This document shows positions 12,345 through 22,804 of a stretch of DNA of 64,000 bases, one piece after another (within the stretch, counting starts at the first letter, position 1; every line of letters begins with the position of its first letter). The translations under genes were made by a program, and so were the position numbers. The notes under the pieces are model-generated. The model was not told where the DNA came from. It was given only the letters and a program-made list of their open reading frames with translations, and searched no databases. Origin of the DNA: Owenia fusiformis (lineage: Eukaryota; Annelida; Polychaeta; Sabellida; Oweniidae); the NCBI GenBank assembly GCA_903813345.2, contig CAIIXF020000003.1, positions 10,000,218 to 10,064,217 of the forward strand, given 5' to 3'.

Positions 12345-12976
12345 TATTACGCGGTAAACACGATACAAAAATATGTCATATTCCGCAACGAATATGGCAT
12401 ATTCACTTGCGATGTATGACAGATTCACCTGCGGTATATGGCATACACACTAACCAATGAGAACGTGATACGGAAGTACGCAATTGTCAATTGCATAGAT
12501 TGAACGAACAAGTGAAACATTATAAATTATTATAATGATTACTGAATCAACAGTACTGTGTATTGAATACATTAACTTAGCAGAAGTATCAGTCACCAAT
12601 CTCGCGTCATAAACTTACTCAATCAATCCAGGATTCATATATTCGTACTCGACGCACTAACTGTATTGGTAATCCAGCGTAGTTTTACATTTAGAGTCGA
12701 TTCTCGCAACCAATCAAATCAAGGCTTTCTGTATCACGTTTTCACCTGCCGTATATGTCATATTCACCTGCGGTATATGGCATATTCCGAGAGTGAGTAT
12801 GGCATATTCCGCAGATGAGTATCGGGTATTCACTGAAATCAATGTATCGCATATTCATTGCAGAATATCGCATACTCACCTGCGGAATATGCCATATACC
12901 GCAGGTGAGTATGGCATGTTCACCCGTATCATAAATACCGCGCAACCATGAATGTATGCCATATACTGCGTAGCAA
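12345..12976. repeat. Foldback element built of ggcatattc / cacctgcggtatatggcata units
   Basis: Both ends (12350-12440 and 12735-12975) carry repeated units such as cacctgcggtatatggcata, in direct and inverted orientation. The outermost bases resemble each other inverted (an acgcggta...gatac core). The middle is unique AT-rich sequence. The unit is close to a palindrome itself, so the ends can form hairpins. Non-coding. Confidence 0.6.
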
Positions 12977-13041
12977 GTTATCCATTCTGTTACATTGACG
13001 TTCCGTCGAAGTAACTAGTTGTGGAACAGTGATTATGGCAT

Positions 13042-13237
13042 TCGGTCACGCCTTTCGGTACAATGCGCGTCGGTATAAACACGGGTATAAACATCAGAAA
13101 TGATGCCACCTGTTAAAACTTTTATATGTACTGTAATTCATTATATTATTAAGGAATAAATTGAATTGAATTGAATAATGGGTTTCGGAATAATGCGCGT
13201 CGGTATAATGGGTTTCAGTATAATGCGCGGACGCGCC
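13042..13237 (-). repeat. Inverted copy of the tataccgacgcgca minisatellite
   Basis: On the minus strand this repeats the 8052-8171 motif. It is interrupted by a short unique stretch and an (aattg)n microsatellite near 13155-13175. It lies 358 bp upstream of the first GPCR exon seen. Confidence 0.65.
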
Positions 13238-13594
13238 CATTATCATCTCTTGAGACTAATGAAACAGTTAAGTGGCATCGTGGTAAACCACGCCCTCTCC
13301 ATCTCTATCCTTCTAGAGAGAGAGATGCTATGAGTATCATAATGGTTAAGTGGATCAATTTCGATGTTGGGCAAAAATCTATAAATATTATTATAGGAAA
13401 TAACAAACTTGGTGCTTATGCAGGTCAAATGGTAAGTGTTGAATGGTCGTCAAGGTGATGCAATTATTGTCAGCATAGACCAAGTTTAACTCTTGGGTTG
13501 CAAGGCAGAGTAAAACAGTTTTATTTTGATTGCATTGACACTACTATCTATCATTAGTATAGCGATGCATTAGTGCTATAATCTTTAATTATAG

Positions 13595-16500
13595 GTTTTA
13601 CGAGTTCCTGAAAATATGTTTATTGTGTCATTGGCTGCTGCTGATATATTAGTGGCTGGATGTGTGCTGCCTCTTAACATAGCAGGTTATCTTTCACTTT
13701 TAAAGTACCGTTTAATTTGACAAAATAGTACTACTTGAGAACGATATACCTTTTCCTTTCCTCAATCCTTTCTGAAAGGTTCACGTAGGTTATCGCAAAC
13801 ATTTCAAACAGTTATATATGTACATACTGAATTAAGACCATTTTCTGACCATTAAAACAGGTATATCTTTTAGATCCATTCAAATCCATCTAAAAGAAAA
13901 ATATGATCATCTTTAACAACGTTTAATGTATTACTATTCCTTATTTTGATGTATCAAATAGTTCTTTAAAGAAAAACTGAATTGTTCTAAGATTAGTGTT
14001 CAACATGTTATTTCTCCATTGAAAAGGTGTCAGTACATTCTGGCCATTCAAATTCAGTATCTTTAAAGTCCCTGGAGCAATCAACGTTTCCTTTAGGAAA
14101 TAGAACATATCTCAAAACACATTCTAACTATGCATTCAACTATACAATAAAATGTTGCATTTTTGGTGAAGATTATGTCAACATTTTTGAAAAAGTAAGT
14201 CGATTGGTCCATTGTCACTTTAATACCACTTCGGTCTGATTAACTAAACCATAATATCCGAGAGACTTTACTACAGGGTGGTCCAAAAAAGTGAACCCCT
14301 GCAACGAGCCATATTTCCCTTATTACTAGCAGGAAATCTTTCATATTTTCACATGTTGGAGAGGAAGGTCTAAAATTTATGTTGGTACCACACAATTTTC
14401 TTGAAATTTGAAATTTGCAGAAATTATAAGCCCTAACCAAACATTACTGAAAATAGATAAAATGTGATTTTCAATATCCGCGATTCTTCAACCCTTCAAC
14501 ACTCTTCCCCTGACATTTTTTAAGCTGCAGTCTAAAAGAACTAATATTTTTTTGACTTTGGTCAATTTTGAATCCTGCACATTATGGCTTAAAACTAGTA
14601 TCCTACCTTTGTTACTTGCAAAGTTATTGTGATCCAAAGAAATGTTCTAAGCTTCCATAGACGAAAACATTTTCCACTGAAATCGCGATTATACCCCTAT
14701 ATGATCTTGGAATGTCAATATCTTCATAAATCATGGACCAATTCTAATGATATATGACTCAAAACATTGACTATTAGATTATCTTTTGATTTTCTAAAGC
14801 TAATTGATGAAGGGTTTCACATATACCCGGTCACAGGGGGCAACTTCCTTCCACAAGAGGCCCCCCTCTAACTGTTTGTGTAAGTAACATACCCCTGAGC
14901 TGTTGAATGGTTACAACTGCTTCAAAATGATCAATGAATGTGTGAAATGTATTTTCTTGCTTAAATAGTGTCCCCTTTGTCATATGGTAGGGTTTTACAC
15001 TTGAATCTCTAACTGAAAGCTGTTTTAAGATCATCCAATGTGTTTCAACTATTTCCGTGAATCACATTGGTAAAACTTTGCACAATATTTTATTTAGGCA
15101 TGTTTGTTACACTCTTGTAATTTCTTCAAAATGTAAGACTGAGAATAAATTATGGCATCAACCAAAATTTCAGACCTTTCTCTACAACATGTGATACTAT
15201 GAGCCTATTCATGCAAGTATTCAGGAAAATATAGCCTGTTGCAGGGGTTCACTTTTTTGGACCACTCTGTATATTATCATTAACCACAGTTATTTCGTGT
15301 AAAAACCTTGCTTTTCCCCTAGTTGTCATGAAAAGAACAAGCCCCTGCGTTGCAAATTACAACAAACGTTTCAAACCAAAACAGCTCATCCAAGCGCACT
15401 TTAAACTGCTAATTGTGCTGTGGCAATCTTGTAGGCTAATCGCGTGTGTCAACCGCGTCGGCGCGTTGCTAGTGCACCAAAGGAGTTCGATTGCAATAAA
15501 CCGTGATGTCTATCAAGAGAATTATGTGAATGTAGATGCGCCTCGATCAGCTGTTTTTTCGATAACGTGTGACCATGTTATTCGCCCCTAGGCCCTACTG
15601 ATATTTTCGTGATACCTAGAAATCGTTTTTGCGCAGCACTAATGCCTGGGTCACATTTTCTGCAATTCATCGTCCGGCGCCCGGCCGATTGAGTATTTTG
15701 TTCAAAACTGAATATATTTGTGAACAAGATACTCAATCGGCCTGGCGCCAGCCGATGAATCGGAGAAAATGTGACCTGGGCATTATGCCTTGGTCACATT
15801 TGCTCCGATTTTCACTACGGCGCCCGGCCGATTGAGTATTTTGTTCAAAATTGAATACAATATTGAACAAAACACTCAATCGGCCGGGCGCCGGCCGATG
15901 GATTGGAGCATATGTGACCAAGGCATTAATGAGTAGTTTGTTATCATTTGGCCAAACGCTTTAAAATGAGCGATTGGTGACATAAATCTGTTTTTTGTAG
16001 GTGTAGTGCAAGGAGAGTTGTACTTTTTCCACAGAGTAAGATTATGTGAATTTCTAGGAACAGTTTGTTACTCAGCTTGCAAATGTGCATTTTGGTGTAT
16101 AACTGGGCTAGCAGTAAACCGGTAATGCCTTGGTCACATTTGCTCCGATTTTCACTACGGCGCCCGACCGATTAAGTATTTTGTTCCAAATTGAATACAA
16201 TATTGAACAAAACACTCAGTCGGCTGGGCGCCGGCCGATGGATCGGAGCAAATGTGACCCAGGCATAAGCAAGTATATCGAACGTGTTTCTTTAGTGTAT
16301 CTCGGGATTATGCTAATGGTAAATTCACTCAACGATAATAGAGATTTTACATTTTGGCATGCCATCTCCTGATACCTTGGTGAACTAAGTCATGTGATCA
16401 TTTATATCCAATCAGAATGCATTTCTGCCACATAGTGATAGCATAGTGATCCAAAGCTAAACCAAGGTGTAGGAAGGGTTTATATTATCATATAGAAGGG

Positions 16501-19500
16501 GTGCACTTTTCTAATTGGCCATGGTTGACATGCATGTTTGCAAACTTGGTACTTGCATCAAGAGCTCTGACTGGCATCCTAACAAAATAAATTCATACTA
16601 CACTGATGCCTGGGTCACATTTGCTCCGTTTGTTCAATATTGTATTCAATTTTGATCAAAATACTCAATCGGCATGGCGCCGTAGTGAAAATCGGAGCAA
16701 TCTGCATTACTTGTACATAGTGTATACCAATAGTCCATTTTCAGCATAGCAATTTCTAAGAAGGGTTTCCAAAATGCTCCATCATGGAATACCTTGACCC
16801 TCTCTTCTTACATGATAGACACAGACATGTTTCTAGATGCGATGTGTAGCAGAATGAAAGCTCTGGCTTCTTCCTAATTTTGCGGGAGGGTGCAAAGTAC
16901 TTTCTTGATCATTAAAAATAAATGCCATTGTCACAGGAACTCTGCATTTTATGTAAATCCATTGAATATGTATCTGCATGCTCAAAGTAAGTTAAGAAGA
17001 TCAGATTCTTTATAACGCTTGATCCAAATCTATTTGATATTCAAAATCTGAGTAAAACTCTCTAGTTGAAGAACCAACTATCTATCATATTACTCAGATT
17101 GGATTATCAATATTCTCATACTCTCTCTAGTTTGTATGAATGAATGACCCTAAACATCATGTGAAAGACTTCTCAGAAAATGTGCCCAATATATTACTCT
17201 GAATCATACATGTCATAGGAGCTTTGAAATTTTGAAAAGTTGTCTGAAACAAAAATTGTGATCATAAAAAGAGAATGGATTGCTTTCTAAAGCAGTTTCT
17301 CATTTTTTCTATTTTTAGGAATGAATTCAAATTTTCAAAAGCTTCTATAATTTCAAATAATATATTTGGCACACTTTCTCAAAAAGCAATAGATTCTGTC
17401 TGGTGACCTTTCTAAAAGTCCAACTTTTAACTGTTTTCGAGTCACATTTTCTGAGTCACACTCCTCTGTGTATACTTTCTCCAGTATGTATGAATCGAAA
17501 CTAGGTTAATTTCCCATGTGCCTAAAACAATATTTTATTGTTTTATTTACTTTCTGTGTATGTGTGTATGGACTACTATTTATATTTTTCCAGTGTATAT
17601 ATGAAACAATAAATTTTAACTGTGTGAATTGACAAATATCATGTACTTTCTCCAGTGTGTATGAGCAAATATTATGTACTTTCACTAGTTATTTAACCAA
17701 TACTCTGTACGTTCATACACACTGGAGAAAGTACATAGTATATGTTCATACAAAATGTGTGTTAATAAACAATGGAGTACATGATGTTTGTTCATACATA
17801 CTGGAGCGAGTATATACACAGGCGTGTTGGTTCATGTCCATACTGGAGAAAGAGCGTAATGTCTCTTCATACACATTATAGATATTGTAGTACATTAAAT
17901 TCATTCATACTCACTGGTTTAGGTACATTTTATTCGTTTTGACACATTGATTGATTAACAACGTTAGAATGAACAAGGTTTTGGTTCATGCACAATGAAG
18001 AAAGTACAAATCATTTGCTTATGCATGTTGGAGAATGGACACAAAATATTTATCCATACATGCAGGAGAAAGTACAAAAAATGTGTTCATTGAAAGTGGA
18101 GAACCCAATTAAATACTTTCTCCAGTTTGTATGAACAAATTCATCAATGTGTTTCATGCAACACATTTTAATTTGTAATTTAAGGTGCTATGGAAGTTAA
18201 CAGAAATGACAAAACAAAAAATGTCAAAACCAAGCTTGATTCTGAAATTTCTTTGAACCAAGATAACAGAGTTCTGTTGGACCTCCAGTCAGTTTAACTA
18301 GTTCAAAATATTTACATGACCGGGAACACAAGGAAAATGGTCAGAATGGCCATAAACATGATGAAATAACCTTTTCAGCCCTCTGAAAATGTGACTGAAA
18401 AATAGCTAAAAGTAGGTGCTCAGGAAAGGTCAATGAACAGAATCTCTTGATTTTTCAGAAAATGTGTCTAATATATTGCTCTAAATGATACAATCTTTGA
18501 CATTTTAAAAAATTGTCTGAAATAATAATTGCTGTAGTTAAAAGGAAAATAGATCGATTTTAGAATTCAGTTTTTTTTCTTTTTTTCTTTTTCTGAGAAT
18601 GATATGAATTTTTTAAAATTGTATCATTTAGAGTAATATATTGGGCACATTTTCTGAAAAAGTCAAAAGATTCTCTTCAGTGACCTTTCCTGGGCACCTA
18701 CTCTTAGCTATTTTTCAGTCACATTTTCAGAGGGCTGAAAAGGTTATTTCATCATGTTTATGGTCATTTAAACCATTTTCCTTGTGTTCCCAGTCATGTA
18801 AATGATATGTGGAACTAATTAAACTGAGTGGAGGTCCAAACAGAACTCTGTTATCTTGATTCAAAAATTTTTCAAAATCCAGCATGGTTTTGACATTTTT
18901 TGTTTTGTCATTTCCTGTTAACTTCCATAGCACCTTAATTTGCATTTCCAAGTAAGATTTTTTAGAATTGTGCCTGTTTGTGAAATTTAGTCAATAAACT
19001 AACCATAAATGTCTGCAATAATAGAAAAATCAATGGTGATTTTTTGGGCATTTTGGTAAAGCCTTTGGTTTGTAATGGGAAGATTGTCTTTATCACTAGA
19101 ACTGTTCTGCATGGGGTCTTTTGCACAATTGATAAATTATATACTATACTAATACATTACTATATAGATTTGCAATGTCTAGGTTTTATTCAAGTAACTG
19201 ACTCCACTGAGTGTGTATTCAAATTTTGTGCTTATAAAATGTATCGACTCCTATACTACCTTTTGAATGAAAATAAACTCTTCCAAAAGTGATAGGACCT
19301 TAGTGCACCCATGTCATGGTAAGGACCTTAGGTTGGCATGCCAAAATGTAAAATCTCTAATAAGACGTTTGACTTTATCTTAAATTAGAGGTCTGGAGTG
19401 TGACATAGCTATTTAGAATGTCTAACTCAGAATTGAAATTAAAATTCAAAAACGTCGCTACCCCCCTATCACACCAAACTAGTTCTCACCCGTTCTTGCC

Positions 19501-22500
19501 AGTCCTACGAACACGTCGTAAAACGGGCTTAATCTGGCTGCGGTCGGGAAATATGTCTAAAATAATTAGCTACTTCGTTCATAAACAGTCTTCAATACTT
19601 CCATCTCATTCGCAGTTCGTCCAGAACGCACCACGTCGGTGTGCAAGGTCGTATAACTCGTCCCTTAGTCTAGAAGGTCATCATGACCTGATTACAGAAC
19701 GGTTATGGTCGACATCGAATTTTGAATCGATTCAAAATTCTAAAATCACCTTCCCATCTGAGAACGTTCATGAAATTCGTAAAAAGACCTTAAAAAGTTG
19801 CAGCTATATTCATTCCGTTCGCACACAGTTTCAAACCAGTTTTGTAGAACGCAGTGGCAACTTGTTTGTTGTGATAGCTATATTTTTGTCAACTCGTTCA
19901 TAAGCAGTCTTAAATACGTTCTTAAAGTGTGCGCCAAAGTTTAAAACTGCGCAGGCGCACCGCTCGCGCTAACCTATATAAAGAGATTACCAGGTACAAG
20001 CTTCAGAGGTAAGCCAGGAAGGTGAACAATCTTTGTTCCGTGTTGATTCCCCGTATCACACGAGTACATGAATGAAGGCCTAATATTGATATAGCTTGCA
20101 TACCTAAATAAAAATAAACTGTTCTAATCCCCTAATGTAAACACTGCGGTATACGTAGCCCGATTTACCGGGGACTTTAATCAGTTTAAACCCGTTTGCA
20201 ATTAGATCTACCTCGTTCTCAATACGTCCTCAGTCAGTTCAACTCGTTGTTAAAACGTCCCTATTAGGATTGAAGTACGACGATTCCGTTCGTAGTACGT
20301 CCAGCTCGTCGTTAGTACGTTATCACTCGTTCTAATTGTAGAACGTATCGACCACGATAACATTTTGAGTGTTCTAGAGTTACTTCCTGCGAAAGCTATT
20401 TGGATTTTGATATAATAGCTTTCCCACGGAGCATTTGGACAGCTCAATGATCGTGACCTTTGAAATCGAATTAAGTCGATCCGCGGCTTACTTTTGGTCT
20501 CTAACTGTGTCTTACATCAGTATCATCAATCCGTGTAAGTATTGGAGCGCTGGAGTACTTCTTTTTCGATCAAGACTTGTAATTGTTAGACGAATGAATC
20601 GTTTTACTGCCAAATTCCAATATGGCGGTTTCTGCTCGGACATTTTCGTAAATCTCCGGAGGTTGTCCGAACCTAACTAATTCTCAAAATTCATTTCGTT
20701 CGTTGCGTATCTCGCACCTAGCAAACCGCCATATTGGAAATAGGTCTGTAAAACTTTAACTCGATGAACAATTTACAAGTCTTGATCGAAAAAGAAGTAC
20801 TCCAGCGCTCCAATACTTACACGGATTGATGATACTGATGTAAGACACAGTTAGAGACCAAAAGTAAGCCGCGGATCGACTTAATTCGATTTCAAAGGTC
20901 ACGATTGATCAGCTGTTCACGTCTCCGTTTGAGAGCCATAAGTTTCAAAATCTAACATGGCTCTCGAAGTGAGTAATTCTAGAGGACATACCAGTTCGAG
21001 TACGTTCGATGAAGTTTGTAAATAGAGCCCAAACGGTTCTTAGTACGTCAAGTCCGTTCGTTCACAGTTGAAGCCCGTTTTCGAGAACGTAGTGAAACTA
21101 GTTTGGTGTGATAGTAGGGTTAGAGTAAAAACGTTGATATTTCTTTTAGACAAAGTAGCCATTTTACCTAATACTATTAGTAAAATTTTAAATGTTAGTA
21201 ACTACTTCGGGTTTAAAAAAATAAGCAATCAAAGGACCATATTGAACACTATATGTAAAATTAGAAACATTCATACATGTCCTAACTTTTGCATATTTTA
21301 GTTTGTTTTGTAGTTTAGCTATCATATCTGTGGCCTCTCATATTTTGATGCTTCTCTGCCATGTTATTTTCGGAAAAATTAACATGGCTGAAACTCCCTA
21401 AATTACAAAAGGCCACAGCTTTACTGTACATTAAACATAACTATCTGAAATATACAAAAGTTGGGACAAGTACATATGTTTCTATTTTTTATATACTGTT
21501 GCAATATAGTCATTTGATTGTTTATTTTTTAAATTCAAAGTAGTTCCTAACATTTAAAATTAAAGTTTACCTTCATGAGGTCAATACTAAATAAGGTTTC
21601 CTTGTTTTTAGGATGATATTAGTTTGCTCTCCAAAGCAATACAAGCGCATTTTTACTTGGAGAACCACGCCAATATTTGCTTTTATTCCCTGGTGTATTG
21701 CCCTAATCACTGTGCTACCAATGTTTATATGGTGGGGTGGGATGGAATTTGACCCAGAGACCATGTTTTGCTTGTCCGACTTAGATAATATGCAACCTAA
21801 TATGTTCCTTGCTGCAGTTATATCTTTGTCTGTCATTCTTTCTTTCGTGTCTACCATCGTTGCACAGTTCAGAATAAAAGCAAAGAGACGGTGGGTAAGT
21901 TAGATCTTAATTACTTCGTCTAGTTGATTTTAATTCAGCCTACATGTATATTGTGCTAAACGCAAACAGGTTTTACTTTTCGTTTGTGTCAAAAGCGCCC
22001 TGTCGATTGCAGTATTTTGTTCAAAACTGATTTCAACTTCCTTCAAATTGACCAAATTCTTTTTTAAATCATGTACAAGTACTCAGAAATTCACATCTGA
22101 CCTCAAATTTGAGATTTGACCTTTACTTTTGAACAAACTACACAATCGGCCTGGCACCGGCCGATGAATCAGAGCAAATATGACCTAGACAACAGGATGC
22201 AACACAAAAGAATGAACTGCAAGTTTCATATCATAATCATATTTCTAGATGTTCTAGATATTTCCAGATGTACTTTTACCTGTAGATTTCGAATATGACT
22301 TCACTTTGACTGAATTTTGAATATTTAATGACGTAAATGAAGATTATTTCTACTTGCATCTAGTCTATTACGGTTCATATTCATTTAGATTAAAACTGTA
22401 ATTATGTTTTTCAGTTGACTGCGATAGCTCCCAATATATCATTAATGAATGTTATTGTGAGTGATAGCAAAGCAACAGATCAAAATGACAATACCGAAGA

Positions 22501-22804
22501 CATAACAGAAGGACTTCGACGCGAAATTGATGATATAGCAATGAGTGGACGATTGCTAGCTGCCATTTTCCTCTCCTCGTTGATATGGTCACCTTTCTTA
22601 GTTGCCTTGGTGACACATCATATCATGAATTATGGGAGGGATTTTTGGGCGTTTGCAACTTTACTTGGTCACATGCAGCCGGGATTAGATTGTTTGTGTT
22701 ACGTCATTATCAGCAAGTATTTTAGGAGGGGCTATAAAAACGCTATACGTTTGATTTTCTGTTGCAAAAAGAGACAGAAGTATGCTTCAGTTGCTAATGC
22801 CTAG
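13595..22804 (+). CDS. Class A (rhodopsin-like) G-protein-coupled receptor, 4 exons, 5' end missing
   Basis: A seven-helix plasma-membrane receptor; ligand unknown. Exons: 13595-13685 (TM2, SLAAADILVAG), 16001-16121 (first extracellular loop, Cys of TM3 in RLCEFLG, TM3), 21612-21894 (intracellular loop 2, TM4, second disulfide Cys in ETMFC, TM5) and 22415-22804 (TM6 with WSP, TM7, tail, stop). Joins are in phase (G|GT, CG|G, phase 0). The E/DRY triplet reads Asn-Arg-Met, with the later V and P of the motif in place. TM7 has D-C-L-C-Y where NPxxY is usual. Asn in DRY and the 'FDP' before the loop-2 Cys recall melatonin and moody/Tre1-type receptors, but the subfamily is uncertain. The TM1 exon was not found. 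Introns carry many MITEs. Confidence 0.8.
14274..15269. mobile_element. Tc1/mariner-type non-autonomous element in GPCR intron
   Basis: The ends are inverted repeats of 32 bp with one mismatch, starting cagggtggtccaaaaaagtg on the left. TA flanks both sides (14272-14273 and 15270-15271), the Tc1/mariner target duplication. Length is 996 bp. No transposase frame was recognised. Confidence 0.85.
15640..15785. mobile_element. Harbinger-like MITE, family A copy 1
   Basis: Inverted ends tgcctgggtcacattt / aaatgtgacctgggca enclose a palindromic GC-rich core (gcgcccggccgattgag). The left flank is TAA and the right flank TTA; the right end is shared with copy 2, so the two copies sit head to tail. 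Confidence 0.8.
15783..15928. mobile_element. Harbinger-like MITE, family A copy 2
   Basis: Same family as copy 1. TTA lies on both sides (15783-15785 and 15926-15928), supporting a 3 bp TWA target duplication. The element is almost a perfect hairpin. Confidence 0.85.
16123..16268. mobile_element. Harbinger-like MITE, family A copy 3, inside a splice donor
   Basis: TAA flanks both sides (16123-16125 and 16266-16268). The left TAA is bases +2 to +4 of the intron following the TM3 exon of the GPCR. Without the insert the donor would read GTAAGC; with it, it reads GTAATG. Confidence 0.85.
16603..16706. mobile_element. Harbinger-like MITE, family A copy 4, deleted
   Basis: The left end tgcctgggtcacatttgctc is followed directly by the inverted core and right half. 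The remnant is about 100 bp instead of 146. Confidence 0.65.
17150..17460. repeat. Diverged partial copy of the foldback element at 18184-18934
   Basis: Sequence around agaaaatgtg...aatatattactct, ttgtctgaaa and tctggtgacctttc matches the centre of the larger foldback element downstream, at lower identity. Confidence 0.5.
17455..18140. repeat. Minisatellite of tactttctccagt(g/a)tgtatgaac units in both orientations
   Basis: More than ten degenerate copies of a ~35-45 bp unit, with core ctttctccagtgtgtatga or its reverse complement, occupy this stretch. Orientation switches near 17700 and again near 18115, so the array is itself an inverted arrangement. Non-coding, within a GPCR intron. Confidence 0.65.
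18184..18934. mobile_element. Foldback element with ~330 bp arms and TTAA flanks
   Basis: Arms 18184-18510 and about 18610-18934 are inverted copies, starting ggtgctatggaagttaacag and ending with its complement. TTAA is present on both sides (18180-18183 and 18935-18938), the target site used by piggyBac-like transposases. No coding capacity. Confidence 0.8.
19461..21120. mobile_element. 1.66 kb inverted-repeat element with central palindrome
   Basis: The ends share ctatcacaccaaactagtt inverted (left near 19466, right near 21114). Subterminal blocks repeat cgttc-rich motifs. The centre (20440-20915) is a palindrome with ~130 bp arms. The 161-codon ORF at 19418-19903 begins outside the element, consists of these repeats, and is not taken as a gene. 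The element also holds a tgcgcaggcgca box (around 19948) and tatataaag (around 19975). Confidence 0.6.
20440..20915. repeat. Near-perfect palindrome (arms ~130 bp)
   Basis: The arms at about 20446-20580 and 20783-20910 are inverted copies including gatccgcggcttacttttgg. A second inner inverted pair (ccaatatggcggtttc / gcaaaccgccatattgg) lies between them. Confidence 0.8.
21180..21566. mobile_element. Foldback MITE family B, copy 1
   Basis: The left arm carries aaaattttaaatgtta...aaaaaataagcaatcaaa and the right arm its complement. A shorter, clearer copy is at 29713-29990. It ends about 45 bp before the TM4 exon of the GPCR. Confidence 0.65.
21985..22195. mobile_element. Harbinger-like MITE, family A copy 5, diverged
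   Basis: It retains cgattg.agtattttgttcaaaactga on the left and acaatcggcctggcaccgg...cagagcaaatatgacc on the right, with an extra ~60 bp in the middle. It lies in the last GPCR intron. Confidence 0.55.

Noticed and set aside
13171-13458. TM1 exon of the GPCR
   Set aside because: It overlaps the minisatellite, has no long hydrophobic helix and no GN motif, although a gtaagtg follows it.
19418-19903. 161-codon ORF as a gene
   Set aside because: It starts just outside and runs into a transposable element and is made of its cgttc-type repeats; no motif or splice context.
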